From NCBI GenBank assembly GCA_902603705.1, contig CACKVQ010000005.1, forward strand, positions 1 through 64,000: a stretch of 64,000 bases of DNA, given 5' to 3'. Position numbers and translations under genes: made by a program. The notes under the pieces are model-generated. The model was not told the origin of the DNA, made no database searches, and saw only the letters and a program-made list of their open reading frames with translations. The DNA is from Puniceicoccaceae bacterium. Its GTDB lineage: Bacteria > Verrucomicrobiota > Verrucomicrobiia > Opitutales > Coraliomargaritaceae. Shown piece after piece: positions 28,253 through 37,883 of this stretch; the first letter of the stretch is position 1; each line of letters begins with the position of its first letter.

Positions 28253-29622
28253 TGAAACTACTGTCTATACTTGTCTGCGGATTAATTATCTCCGCCAACC
28301 TGCGTGCGGTGGCGCATCAGTCATGGGAACTGGCGGGAGCACGCGAGCGAATTGCTGCCCACCGAATGGGTGACTTTAACCTACGATTTCTTCTTCCAGA
28401 TGGATCGCTCCTTAAGAGTGGCGCTAACTATCAACTGGAGCAAACCGGTCATTCTTTTCGTTTTGGCGGATCCTTGGCCTCTGATTGGCAGGCTCCAAAG
28501 CAAGATTGGTATGACGATTTCAAAGCGCTGTTCGCTAACTTGTTTAATTATGCCACGATTGATTTTTACTGGGCCGTCCATGAGAAAAAGCCTGGTGGGT
28601 GGAGCTATAATCCTGATTCTAGGGAAAAACTTAATTGGGCAAAGTCGCAGGGTATGACTCTTCGCGGGCATCCACTAATGTGGCACGAAGTACTACCTGA
28701 TTTTATGACAGACTCCGAGCGAGATACCTCGGATATCGAAGCGGACATTTTAAGTCATGTAAATCGCTTATTAACAAACTTCCCAGAGATCGATGAGTGG
28801 GATGTCTATAATGAGGCCCCTGGGATCAAATGGCGTGAAAAAAAAGAGGGTGTGCGGCGATGGTTTGAATCGGTGGGAGGCCCCTCAGAAGTGACGGAGA
28901 AAATGATCCGTACTGCTCGCTCGATTCACCCGAAAGGGCGCTACATCGTCAACCACTACACAGATCTTGACTTAGAATATGAAGAGCTAATCGAGCATTG
29001 CCTCTCAACGGGGGCAGATTTTGAGGTGATAGGAATTCAGACTCACATGCACACAGAGATGGACTCCATTGATGAAAGTCGCCTCTGGAAGGCGCTAGAA
29101 ACCTACAGCCGTTTTGGTAAGCCCCTTCATCTTTCAGAAATTAGTATTTTGAGTTGCGAGCGTTTTAGCGACTGGGATAGTTACAACGCTTGGAAAGATA
29201 AAGTAGATGCTTATGACGCTAGAGGGCAGGATCGTCCGACAATTCCGAGCACTCCAGAATTAGAGCGCTACCAAGCCGAGCTTACGAGCGACTTTTACAC
29301 GCTAGCATTTAGTCATCCTGCTGTAGAAGCTATAATTTGGTGGACCATCACAGACGTAGAACCGTGGAGGGGCATGCCGGCAGGACTTCTCAATACTGAA
29401 GGTAATCCTAAGCCTGTTTACGTGGTGCTCGATAATCTAATAAATAAGCAGTGGCGCACTCGCATGGAAGGCACGCTTGATCTCACAAGCAGCTTGCAAG
29501 GTCGCGGATTCTACGGAGATTATAACATAAAAATAAAGCACAATGGACATAACTACCGAGCGGAATTTAATTTAGAGCGCGGCATGAAAGAGCCACTTAC
29601 TTTGAACCTCAAAGCAGAATGA
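28252..29622 (+). CDS. secreted GH10 endo-xylanase
   Basis: This 456-residue enzyme has a signal peptide (about 1-21) and an N-terminal beta-domain. The GH10 barrel shows WAKSQGMTLRGHPLMWHEVLP, the acid/base Glu188 in DVYNEAP and the nucleophile Glu296 in LHLSEIS, followed by AIIWWTITD. The ATG at 28252 overlaps the preceding stop and gives a clean signal peptide; the in-frame TTG at 28222 would put a useless extension in front. GH10 enzymes cut beta-1,4-xylan, some beta-1,3-xylan. Together with GH52 it makes xylan the most likely backbone for this locus. Its stop overlaps the next gene by four bases (ATGA), indicating translational coupling. Confidence 0.92.
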   Translation: MKLLSILVCGLIISANLRAVAHQSWELAGARERIAAHRMGDFNLRFLLPDGSLLKSGANYQLEQTGHSFRFGGSLASDWQAPKQDWYDDFKALFANLFNYATIDFYWAVHEKKPGGWSYNPDSREKLNWAKSQGMTLRGHPLMWHEVLPDFMTDSERDTSDIEADILSHVNRLLTNFPEIDEWDVYNEAPGIKWREKKEGVRRWFESVGGPSEVTEKMIRTARSIHPKGRYIVNHYTDLDLEYEELIEHCLSTGADFEVIGIQTHMHTEMDSIDESRLWKALETYSRFGKPLHLSEISILSCERFSDWDSYNAWKDKVDAYDARGQDRPTIPSTPELERYQAELTSDFYTLAFSHPAVEAIIWWTITDVEPWRGMPAGLLNTEGNPKPVYVVLDNLINKQWRTRMEGTLDLTSSLQGRGFYGDYNIKIKHNGHNYRAEFNLERGMKEPLTLNLKAE

Positions 29623-30950
29623 ATCGAATGAAGCATTTGCTCAAAATAAGCGCGCTTATTCTCACGTTAATCTGCTGTGCCGAAGCCGGCGAGTCACGGG
29701 CGCCAAATATTATTCTAATCATGGCAGATGACATGGGTTATGAATGCATCGGCGCATACGGTGGGACCTCCTACTCCACTCCAAATATCGACCAACTCTC
29801 CGCGCAAGGAATGCGTTTTGAGCAGTGCCATGCTAATCCTGCTTGCACGCCTTCGAGAGTGAAGATCATGACTGGACGTTATAATGTCTATAATTATACA
29901 CGCTTTGCTCAACTAAAACGAGGAGAAAGAACCTTTGCACATCTTTTAAAGGAAGCGGGGTATGCTACCTGTATTGCAGGAAAATGGCAGCTTGGACAGA
30001 CCCACGATGCCCCGAGACATTTTGGCTTTGATCAGTCATTGTTGTGGCAACATACGCGTAGTAATTTCAGTAATGAGACGCAAACCGATACGCGTTACGA
30101 AAATCCTCAACTAGAGCGCAATGGAAATGAGGAAGATTATCATAAAGGAGAATTTGGGCCAGATTTATTGGTAGATTATATAGGGCAATTTATTAAAGAG
30201 AATAAGCACAAGCCATTTCTAGTTTACTACCCAATGCTGCTACCCCACTCTCCCTTTGTTCCAAACCCAGACTCTGTAGATTGGAACCCAAAAAGTCCTG
30301 GCGCTACGCGCGGTAGTATGGACCCTGATTACTTTGACGACATGGTCCGTTATACTGACAAGATGTTAGGCCGTGTAGTAGCCCAAGTTGAGGCAGCGGG
30401 CCTAAGCGAACAAACTTATATTATCTTCACTGCCGATAATGGAAGCTTGGGCAATACCGTCTCACAGATCTCTGGGCGGGGAGTGCGTGGCGGGAAAGGG
30501 CAAACTACTAATGCTGGTACACATGTCCCTTTATTAGTTAAAGGCCCTGGAATCAAAAGTGGCGCTGTCTATCCCGGACTCATCGACTTTAGTGACTTTT
30601 TTCCGACCTTCTGCGAGATTGCAGAAATAACCCCCGACCCAAAAGTAGACATCAACGGCCAAAGTTTTTTTTCGCAACTTAATGGCGAACTAAGAGCACC
30701 GAGAAAGCTAAGCTACTGCTGGTATGCGATTCCCAAATTCATGGAAAAGAAATATCCTAATATTAAACATATTTCATGGGCACGTAGTACCCGCTACAAA
30801 CTTTATCGAAATGGCGACTTCTACGATCTCAGGAACGACCTTTTAGAAACAACTCCACTCCAAAAAAATCAATTAGATAACGAACTCACTAAATTGCGGA
30901 ACGAAATGGCGAAGCTTATTAAAGAACACGACGCCGGAAGAATGGAATGA
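29619..30950 (+). CDS. secreted arylsulfatase-type sulfatase (S1)
   Basis: This 443-residue hydrolase of sulfate esters has a signal peptide (about 1-23). The active site has NIILIMADDMG (metal-binding Asp pair), Cys76 in ACTPSRVKIMTG as the formylglycine precursor, then GKWQLGQ and FTADNGSLGN. The CTPSR core matches the preferred motif of formylglycine-generating enzyme. It is a compact enzyme without extra domains. It overlaps the GH10 gene and the next gene by four bases each, so the three are translated together and probably act on the same glycan. Confidence 0.93.
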   Translation: MNRMKHLLKISALILTLICCAEAGESRAPNIILIMADDMGYECIGAYGGTSYSTPNIDQLSAQGMRFEQCHANPACTPSRVKIMTGRYNVYNYTRFAQLKRGERTFAHLLKEAGYATCIAGKWQLGQTHDAPRHFGFDQSLLWQHTRSNFSNETQTDTRYENPQLERNGNEEDYHKGEFGPDLLVDYIGQFIKENKHKPFLVYYPMLLPHSPFVPNPDSVDWNPKSPGATRGSMDPDYFDDMVRYTDKMLGRVVAQVEAAGLSEQTYIIFTADNGSLGNTVSQISGRGVRGGKGQTTNAGTHVPLLVKGPGIKSGAVYPGLIDFSDFFPTFCEIAEITPDPKVDINGQSFFSQLNGELRAPRKLSYCWYAIPKFMEKKYPNIKHISWARSTRYKLYRNGDFYDLRNDLLETTPLQKNQLDNELTKLRNEMAKLIKEHDAGRME

Positions 30951-32137
30951 AAACAAAAATTTTAAGACTCATTATGACTGCATTTACTTTATCAAATTAC
31001 TCCAGCGCTGCTGCTGAATCCAGTGCCAATGGTTGTTTTCGATTGGATGAAATTCAAGGGCGTCACGTCTTGGTTAATCCGACAGGAGATCCTTTCTTTT
31101 CTCTCGGGGTCAATCATATCAATGCGATACAAGAGAACTCCAAGTACGACCTATTAGATAAAAATTTTAATGGCAGTTGGGACGCCTTTTCAAATGCCGC
31201 AGTTGCAGATTTAAAAGCCTGGAGCTACAACACTGCAGGTTACGGCTCACCAAAAGAGATCTACCCGCTCATTGCCTATATGGAGGACTCGTTCTTAGAG
31301 CGTAATTCTAATTACCTATCAGATGAAGAGTTCTTCTACCCGGATGTTTTTGATCCGGAAGTGCAGGCTGAGAAGTTAAAAAAGCTACAATGGATGTGCC
31401 GCAATAATAAAAACCCCAATCTAATCGGCTACTACTGGACAGACACTCCACAGTGGGACTTAGAGCGCTCCTTTCATACGCGCGGCACTAATTGGGTGCT
31501 CGCAATCCGTGAGCTTCCCGCGCAAGCGCCTGGAAGGATTCGCTATGAGCGATATCTGACAGATTGCGCGCACGAGGGCGTCACGGCCACCGATGAGGGC
31601 TTTCTCGGAATTATTGCAAAAGAACACTACAAACTAATTGGCGAGGCAACTCGGCGCTTACACCCAAATGCTTTAATCTTTGGCGAGCGCTACTTAATGC
31701 ATGATCATCCCCAAGTAGTTTTGGAGGCTGCTATGCCATACATTGATGTCTTGTCTATCCAACCAGGAAATGACCTATTCGAGGAGGAGTACTTCGACGC
31801 ACTTTATGCTTATTACGGAAAACCTATAATCATTTGCGACCATCAGTGTAGCTTCCCCACGCCAGAGCATAGCGAGACGATGTGGAAGCAATTAGAGAGC
31901 GAAAGCGCTGTTGCCGAAATGTATCGCAAATATGTTACTGCTGCCGTAGCTAAGCCCTATATAATTGGGTATCATCGCTGCCAATATATTGATCGCTACA
32001 ACGAGTACCCAGGGGTACTCAAACAAGGTATCCTTCGCGAAGATGGCTCCGCATACAAAGTCCTAGAAGCTGCCATAACCACCGCAAATGCATCCGCGTT
32101 AGAAACATTTGCTGATAGCATTAAAAGTACTAACTAA
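30947..32137 (+). CDS. secreted agarase-like TIM-barrel protein with altered active site
   Basis: This 396-residue secreted protein has a signal peptide of about 23 residues. Its start (GRHVLVNPTGDPFFSLGVNHI) is typical of proteins annotated as beta-agarase, related to GH50 and other clan GH-A enzymes. In GH50-like relatives the acid/base lies in a G-Y-F-x-D-N-E context; here the matching place reads GYYWTDTPQW with Asp166 and no Glu. The expected nucleophile strand reads IIICDHQCSF, with Asp298 instead of Glu. It may be a hydrolase with a changed catalytic pair, or a binding protein. The alignment is by eye and could be off. It is coupled to the sulfatase upstream by a four-base overlap. Confidence 0.65.
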   Translation: MKTKILRLIMTAFTLSNYSSAAAESSANGCFRLDEIQGRHVLVNPTGDPFFSLGVNHINAIQENSKYDLLDKNFNGSWDAFSNAAVADLKAWSYNTAGYGSPKEIYPLIAYMEDSFLERNSNYLSDEEFFYPDVFDPEVQAEKLKKLQWMCRNNKNPNLIGYYWTDTPQWDLERSFHTRGTNWVLAIRELPAQAPGRIRYERYLTDCAHEGVTATDEGFLGIIAKEHYKLIGEATRRLHPNALIFGERYLMHDHPQVVLEAAMPYIDVLSIQPGNDLFEEEYFDALYAYYGKPIIICDHQCSFPTPEHSETMWKQLESESAVAEMYRKYVTAAVAKPYIIGYHRCQYIDRYNEYPGVLKQGILREDGSAYKVLEAAITTANASALETFADSIKSTN

Positions 32138-32157
32138 AATACTAGATTCATAAATAA

Positions 32158-33633
32158 ATGAACGCTGTAAAAATTAACTTACTTATAATCGTTGGAATTT
32201 TATTAACATATAGTCTCTTGCTCGCTGATGCCGAGCGACCCAACTTTATTGTGATCGTCGTTGATGATCTTAGTCCTGAGAATTTTAGTTGTTATGATAA
32301 TAGCGCCGCACCGACTCCAAATATAGATCAATTAGCGAGCACAGGGGTGCAATTTCTTACCGCATGGGCCACTCCAATGTGCTCTTCTTCCAGAGCATTA
32401 CTTACAACAGGACGATACCCATATCGCACAGGAGTATGGCACAACGATCTTCGTATCAATAATAGTAGAAGTGAGCGTTATAATTGGACCACGCGTCATC
32501 TGACTTTTGCTCAAGCACTCCGCGATAACGGCTACCGCACTGCTTTGATCGGGAACAATATGGCCCTAGGGGGAAAAGTCGATGGCTCTGCCGGCTTCGA
32601 TGAATTCTGCCACCGCGCAGATCAACCGAGCGCTATTCCAGAAGGCGCTGTATTCACTGGTCTTTATGAGGGTAGGTACAACTTTCCCAATGCTCCAAGA
32701 ATTCCCTCGCGCTACTGGCACCCATGTATTGTTCAAGATGGAGCACTGCTCCAAACAAGTCCTGATGACTTCGGCCCTGATATTTTCACAGATTATCTAA
32801 TCGATTTTATAAAGCGTAATAAACAGGAGGCATTTCTGGCATATTATCCCTTAAACTTAGTCCATGACATTGCAGGCGGGGGGCTACCTACAATGCCTTC
32901 TAAGGGGCGCCCCGGAAGCAACACGGGAGGTTCAGTCGCTGATATGATAGTTTATATTGATCAGACCATCGGTCGACTAAATAAAGTGCTTGAAGAACTT
33001 AATTTGCGCGAAAACACTATTGTTATTTTCGCCTCAGACAATGGTGATTCTGCCCACGGCATGAAGATGCATGCGACCGAAGACGGGCCAAGAGTTCCCC
33101 TAATTATTAGCGCACCTGGGATTGTCAAAGTACGTGGAGCTACCAAGGAATTAGTGGAGTTTTCTGACCTCTTCCCCACTCTTATAGATTACTCTGAAAG
33201 TCGGTTGCCTGATAGCTACGCGCTGGACGGGAAAAGTCTACGCCCCTTTTTAAGCGGCGAACAAGATACACACCGCGATTGGATCTTAAGTTATATCGCT
33301 ACTGCTCGCATGGCACGAACGCGGGACTGGGTCTTAGAAGCGGTGGATCCAGTTTATGGTTCTGATGAGGGGCGACTCTACTTTAGTAATGGGGAGCATA
33401 CTCGCTCTAAGTACAAACTAGTCGAGGATACATCCTCGCCTGCCGCCAGAGAAGCTCACAAAGGACTAATGAAAATTCTCGAGTATAATCCTTGGCCTGA
33501 TCGCAGTGACCCCAAGGTTGCCGCTGAGATCCGCAGCTATGATCAGATGCCTTACAAGCATTACCTTGAGACAGGTAAGCCACTACCTGAAATCAACTCG
33601 GGGATTGCACATGAAGTTAAGTCTAAAATATGA
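32158..33633 (+). CDS. secreted sulfatase (S1) with CSSSR motif
   Basis: This 491-residue sulfatase has a signal peptide (about 1-23), FIVIVVDDLSP, and the formylglycine precursor Cys75 in PMCSSSRALLTTG, where Ser replaces the usual Pro. Later motifs include GRYPYRTGVW, IGNNMALGG at the place of the usual GKWH-type motif, and VIFASDNGDSAHG. The Lys of the GKWH-type motif appears absent, which might alter substrate binding. It lies 20 bp after the agarase-like gene and overlaps the next sulfatase by four bases. Confidence 0.9.
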   Translation: MNAVKINLLIIVGILLTYSLLLADAERPNFIVIVVDDLSPENFSCYDNSAAPTPNIDQLASTGVQFLTAWATPMCSSSRALLTTGRYPYRTGVWHNDLRINNSRSERYNWTTRHLTFAQALRDNGYRTALIGNNMALGGKVDGSAGFDEFCHRADQPSAIPEGAVFTGLYEGRYNFPNAPRIPSRYWHPCIVQDGALLQTSPDDFGPDIFTDYLIDFIKRNKQEAFLAYYPLNLVHDIAGGGLPTMPSKGRPGSNTGGSVADMIVYIDQTIGRLNKVLEELNLRENTIVIFASDNGDSAHGMKMHATEDGPRVPLIISAPGIVKVRGATKELVEFSDLFPTLIDYSESRLPDSYALDGKSLRPFLSGEQDTHRDWILSYIATARMARTRDWVLEAVDPVYGSDEGRLYFSNGEHTRSKYKLVEDTSSPAAREAHKGLMKILEYNPWPDRSDPKVAAEIRSYDQMPYKHYLETGKPLPEINSGIAHEVKSKI

Positions 33634-35345
33634 AAAATATTCCTAAAAATGTACGCTTACTCCCCGCCTTCCTCTGTACGCTTGCATCCATTGTAGCCAG
33701 CGCAAGCGGATCTACTCCAAATATTCTGTTTATTGCTGTAGATGACTTGCGTCCAGAATTGGGTTGTTACGGGAACACTCAAATTGTTTCGCCCAATATA
33801 GATCGTCTCGCTGCTTCCGGGACGGTATTCAAGGAGGCCTATTGCCAAGTGCCTGTTTGCGGTGCCTCTCGAGCGAGTCTTATGACGGGACTTTATCCCA
33901 CCCGAGAACGCTTCCTAAACTACCATACTAAGGCGGATATGGAGGTGCGTGGAATATACGATCTCCCTGGCTGGCTGCAAGAGCATGGCTATACCACTAT
34001 TTCAAATGGCAAGATTTATCACCAAAAGGATGACTTCGAACGATCATGGACTGAGATTAGTCACCCAGGGACTTTCCGCCAGTATGTTCTACCAGAAAAT
34101 ATAGCTCTACCGCACAAACAACAACCACCTTTCGAAGCCGCGGATGTCCCAGATAATGCATACCCAGATGGTAAAACCGCTGAAAAAGTAATCCGTGACC
34201 TTGAGCGCGCAAAGGCAGCGGGTAGCCCCTTCTTTATCGCGGCTGGATTTAGCAAGCCACACCTACCTTTTAACGCGCCAAGTAAGTACTGGGATCTATA
34301 TGATCGAGCATCTCTGTCTTTACCGGATAATTATTATGTTCCAGAAGGTGCGCCGCGACAAGCTCTGCACAATTGGAATGAATTACGCGGACAATATGGT
34401 GGAGTTCCACAAAAAGGTGCTGTCTCTGACGAGTTAGCTCTTCATCTAATTCATGGTTATTATGCTAGCGTCTCTTATGCCGATGCCATGATCGGCAAAA
34501 TACTAGACTCCCTAGACCGTCTAGGCATGAGTGAGAATACCATTGTAATATTATGGGGTGATCACGGATGGCAACTCGGCGAACACACCCTATGGTGCAA
34601 GCATGCTTTATTCAGGACTTCTTTAAATGCGCCACTGATTCTACGAGCACCAGGGTACAAATCGGGGCAAAAAAGCTCTGCGCTAGTAGAATTTGTTGAC
34701 ATTTATCCTACCCTTTGCGAGCTAGCAGGTATTGATTCCCCTACCCACCTGCAGGGGCGTAGCCTCGTGACTATACTAAAGGATCCCAACGCAGAATTTA
34801 AACAGGCAATTTTCAGCCGTTACCAAAGCGGGGAAGCCGTAAAAACTGACAAACTAAGTTATGCGCGGTGGTCTGGGGGTGCCGAAATGCTCTACGACCA
34901 TAACAATGATTTAGACGAAAACGTGAACTGCGCAAATGATTCTAAATATGCCGCTAAAAAGGCGCGGCTATATAGTTTATTAAGATCTCACCATCAGGAT
35001 GTACGCGCTGCCGATAACACTTATGCTAGTTCTAAATCTGCACAAGATATGATCCGTGAGAACAAGCCCCCTGTTTGGAAAAATAGGAGCTTTTCACAAA
35101 AACCAGCTAGGGTTGGCGAAGCCTATAGCACGTACGTTAACTTTCGGGTGACTGATCCCGAAGGAGACGGGCTTATTTACGCAAAGGTCTCTGGAGCACA
35201 GTGGCTTCAACTTACTAATCCTAGTTACGGACATTTTGAAGGGACGCCTTCGGCTGCAGAGGTTGGGGAGCATAAATTAACTGTCAGTGTCTGTGATGGA
35301 ATAAATCCACCAGTAGAAGCGAACATGAGCGTATTGGTCCGCTAG
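33630..35345 (+). CDS. secreted iduronate-2-sulfatase-like sulfatase (S1) with C-terminal Ig-like domain
   Basis: This 571-residue protein has a signal peptide (about 1-26) and a sulfatase domain with NILFIAVDDLRPELGCYG, Cys77 in PVCGASRASLMTG, NGKIYHQ and LWGDHGWQLGEHTLWCKHALF. These patterns fit iduronate-2-sulfatase-like S1 enzymes; the true substrate in a bacterium is unknown. The +2 residue is Ala instead of Pro. The last 85 or so residues (VWKNRSFSQKPARVGEAY to SVLVR) form an Ig-like domain of the He_PIG type, common in secreted glycan-acting proteins. The FGGY kinase gene starts 29 bp later. Confidence 0.92.
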   Translation: MKNIPKNVRLLPAFLCTLASIVASASGSTPNILFIAVDDLRPELGCYGNTQIVSPNIDRLAASGTVFKEAYCQVPVCGASRASLMTGLYPTRERFLNYHTKADMEVRGIYDLPGWLQEHGYTTISNGKIYHQKDDFERSWTEISHPGTFRQYVLPENIALPHKQQPPFEAADVPDNAYPDGKTAEKVIRDLERAKAAGSPFFIAAGFSKPHLPFNAPSKYWDLYDRASLSLPDNYYVPEGAPRQALHNWNELRGQYGGVPQKGAVSDELALHLIHGYYASVSYADAMIGKILDSLDRLGMSENTIVILWGDHGWQLGEHTLWCKHALFRTSLNAPLILRAPGYKSGQKSSALVEFVDIYPTLCELAGIDSPTHLQGRSLVTILKDPNAEFKQAIFSRYQSGEAVKTDKLSYARWSGGAEMLYDHNNDLDENVNCANDSKYAAKKARLYSLLRSHHQDVRAADNTYASSKSAQDMIRENKPPVWKNRSFSQKPARVGEAYSTYVNFRVTDPEGDGLIYAKVSGAQWLQLTNPSYGHFEGTPSAAEVGEHKLTVSVCDGINPPVEANMSVLVR

Positions 35346-35374
35346 GCAGCAGCATCAAAAGAATTCAATATAAT

Positions 35375-37024
35375 ATGGAATACTTTTTAGGAATTGATGT
35401 CGGAACAGGCAGTGCCAGAGCTGGGCTCTTCGACGGTGAAGGAAATCTTCTCGCCCACCACACTAAAGCTATTGAAATGTGGCAACCCCGAGCTGATTTT
35501 GTAGAGCAATCAAGCGACAATATTTGGGATTCAATTGTGCAGTGCTGCAACGCTGTCCGCCAAGATGCTGAGATAAGCGCTGAGCAAATCAAAGGTATCG
35601 GATTCGATGCAACTTGTTCCCTAGTTCTATTAGACGGCGCGGGTAATCCTGTCACCATTGATTTAGACGGAGGTGACGAAAAGAATGTAATCGTTTGGAT
35701 GGATCACCGTGCGCTGAAAGAAGCCGATGAGCTAAATAAGCTTAGTGGTAAGCACGAAGTTTTCGAATATGTAGGTGGGAAGATCTCCCCTGAAATGCAA
35801 ATGCCCAAACTCCTCTGGATAAAAAAGCATTTACCAGAATCTTGGCAACGGGCGGCTCACTTTTTTGATCTACCCGATTACTTAACTTATCGCGCAACAG
35901 GGGCTCTAACTCGCTCGCTGTGCTCTATGACTTGTAAATGGACCTATCTTGCCCACGAAGTAAACGCAGGCAGACCTGGCTGGCAGGCAGATTTCTTAGA
36001 ACACGCCGGCTTAGGAGAACTCTCGCAAGAGAAGTATGTACGAGTAGGACAAGACGTGCGCCCAATTGGTGAAACAATAAGTAAGGGACTGAGCGAAAAA
36101 GCGGCGCTTGAACTAGGGCTAGCAATTGGCACAAAAGTTGGGGTATCTATCATTGATGCTCATGCAGGTGGGATTGGCATGATTGGCATGGCAGAACCTG
36201 AAGGATTTCCGCCAAACCTTGATCAGCGACTTGCCCTCATTGGAGGCACCTCGTCCTGTCACATGGCGGTGTCCAAAGAGCAACGACCCATATCAGGCGT
36301 TTGGGGCCCTTATTATTCCGCTATGGTACCTGAGCTATGGCTTAATGAGGGCGGTCAATCAGCGACTGGAGCCTTGGTAGACCACTGTATAAAAAACCAC
36401 GGAGCTAGCGAGGAAGCGAAAGCTGCTGCCGAAGCCGCAGGTCAGGATATATACAGTTATCTCAATCAAACACTCGTAGCCCATGCACAGAATGGACAGA
36501 TCGATACTCTTACTAGCGAGCTTCACGTATGCCCCTACTTTCACGGAAACCGATCCCCGCGTGCTAATCCATCGTTAAAGGGTATGATCTCGGGACTCAG
36601 ACTTTCTGCTAGGGTCGAAGACTTAGCACGAGTCTACCTCGCTACGATTCAGGCGATTGCCTACGGCACAAAACATATTATCGACGTGATGAATGCCTCT
36701 GGCTACGACATAAATACTTTGGTCTGCTGTGGTGGCGGCACTAAAAATTCAGTCTTTATGCAACAGCATGCTAATGCAACCGGGTGTCGCCTTTTGATAC
36801 CACAAGAACCCGAATCAGTTTTACTTGGTTCTGCCATGCTAGGGGCCGTCGCGGCAGGCACCTATGAAGACCTACAAACTGCTATGGTTGCTATGTCTCG
36901 GCCCGGGACTGTTATACAGCCGCAAGCTGATTTTTGTGAATTTCACAGCGCCAAGTACAAGATATTTCATCGACTCTATGAAGACCAGCAAACTTATGCT
37001 GAGATAATGCGCAGCTATAAGTAA
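35375..37024 (+). CDS. FGGY-family pentulose kinase (D-ribulokinase-like)
   Basis: This 549-residue cytoplasmic kinase phosphorylates a ketose sugar. The FGGY N-domain starts GIDVGTGSARAGLFD and has IKGIGFDATCSLVLLD, VIVWMDHRA and MQMPKLLWIKKHLP. The C-domain has the ATP-site motif LVCCGGGTKNSVFMQQHANATG followed by LGSAMLGAVAAG. Length and motifs fit the pentulose kinases related to human FGGY and yeast YDR109C (D-ribulokinase) better than xylulokinase, which is about 490 residues. It could feed a pentose released by the locus into central metabolism. It is followed after 57 bp by kdsA, whose substrate arabinose 5-phosphate derives from ribulose 5-phosphate. Confidence 0.88.
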   Translation: MEYFLGIDVGTGSARAGLFDGEGNLLAHHTKAIEMWQPRADFVEQSSDNIWDSIVQCCNAVRQDAEISAEQIKGIGFDATCSLVLLDGAGNPVTIDLDGGDEKNVIVWMDHRALKEADELNKLSGKHEVFEYVGGKISPEMQMPKLLWIKKHLPESWQRAAHFFDLPDYLTYRATGALTRSLCSMTCKWTYLAHEVNAGRPGWQADFLEHAGLGELSQEKYVRVGQDVRPIGETISKGLSEKAALELGLAIGTKVGVSIIDAHAGGIGMIGMAEPEGFPPNLDQRLALIGGTSSCHMAVSKEQRPISGVWGPYYSAMVPELWLNEGGQSATGALVDHCIKNHGASEEAKAAAEAAGQDIYSYLNQTLVAHAQNGQIDTLTSELHVCPYFHGNRSPRANPSLKGMISGLRLSARVEDLARVYLATIQAIAYGTKHIIDVMNASGYDINTLVCCGGGTKNSVFMQQHANATGCRLLIPQEPESVLLGSAMLGAVAAGTYEDLQTAMVAMSRPGTVIQPQADFCEFHSAKYKIFHRLYEDQQTYAEIMRSYK

Positions 37025-37081
37025 ATGCTGTTATTAAATGTTAGCTTGGCGTGAGCGCTAAAGAGATCTTTAATAATAAAT

Positions 37082-37873
37082 ATGATTTATGATTCTGAAA
37101 AACTTCTTCTAATAGCTGGCCCTTGTTCGCTAGAGAGTTTGGACACCTGTCGCCCAGTCGCTAAGGCCCTAGCAACGCTCCAAGAAGAGCATTCCGAATT
37201 GAATATTCTTTTTAAGGGCTCTTTCGATAAAGCAAATCGTACCTCTGTCGGCAGCGACAGAGGTACCGGCCTAGAGGGCGGATTAGAGATCTTTAAAGCT
37301 ATTACAGAAGAATACCGGCTAAAGGCAGTAACAGACGTTCATCATCCCGAGCAGTGCGCAGTAATTTCTGATCATATTGATGTTCTTCAGATTCCGGCAT
37401 TTCTCTGTCGCCAAACCGATCTCCTCACAGCTGCTGCAGCGACTGGCCGTACGGTCAACGTAAAGAAAGGGCAGTTTCTCTCTCCACATGAGATGGCATT
37501 TGTCACCAATAAACTGGAAGCGGCGGGGGCGAAAGAAATTTGGCAAACCGAGCGCGGCACTACATTCGGGTATCAAAATCTCATCGTAGATATGCGTAGC
37601 TTCAGTATAATGGCGAACAACGGATACCCAACTATTTTTGATGCAACACATAGTGTGCAGATTCCTGGTGGATCTGCTGGCGTTAGTGGTGGCCAGCGCG
37701 AATACATCGACCCTCTTGCCCGTGCCGCTCTTGCCGCAGGCGCTAATGGCATCTTTCTGGAGACCCATCCGAACCCAGAAAAAGCGATTTCCGATGCCTC
37801 TAGCCAAATCCCACTCAGTGAACTATCGACGCTAATAAGAAGCCTACTTAGGGTGTGGCGATCAGTGAAATAA
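37082..37873 (+). CDS. kdsA: 3-deoxy-8-phosphooctulonate synthase (KDO8P synthase)
   Basis: This 263-residue cytoplasmic enzyme joins phosphoenolpyruvate and D-arabinose 5-phosphate to Kdo 8-phosphate, a step of lipopolysaccharide core synthesis. Family motifs are [50 protein letters not shown] (as seen in the close variant here), [30 protein letters not shown] and [15 protein letters not shown]. Cys15 in AGPC marks the metal-dependent class; the metal-independent enzymes such as that of E. coli have Asn there. It is a housekeeping gene set inside the polysaccharide locus, in the direction of the operon and 10 bp before rsmD. Confidence 0.95.
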   Translation: MIYDSEKLLLIAGPCSLESLDTCRPVAKALATLQEEHSELNILFKGSFDKANRTSVGSDRGTGLEGGLEIFKAITEEYRLKAVTDVHHPEQCAVISDHIDVLQIPAFLCRQTDLLTAAAATGRTVNVKKGQFLSPHEMAFVTNKLEAAGAKEIWQTERGTTFGYQNLIVDMRSFSIMANNGYPTIFDATHSVQIPGGSAGVSGGQREYIDPLARAALAAGANGIFLETHPNPEKAISDASSQIPLSELSTLIRSLLRVWRSVK

Positions 37874-37883
37874 ACCAAGACCA

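Noticed and set aside
37319-37807. 162-residue minus-strand frame opposite kdsA
   Set aside because: kdsA has full family motifs on the plus strand. The antisense frame has no recognisable domain.
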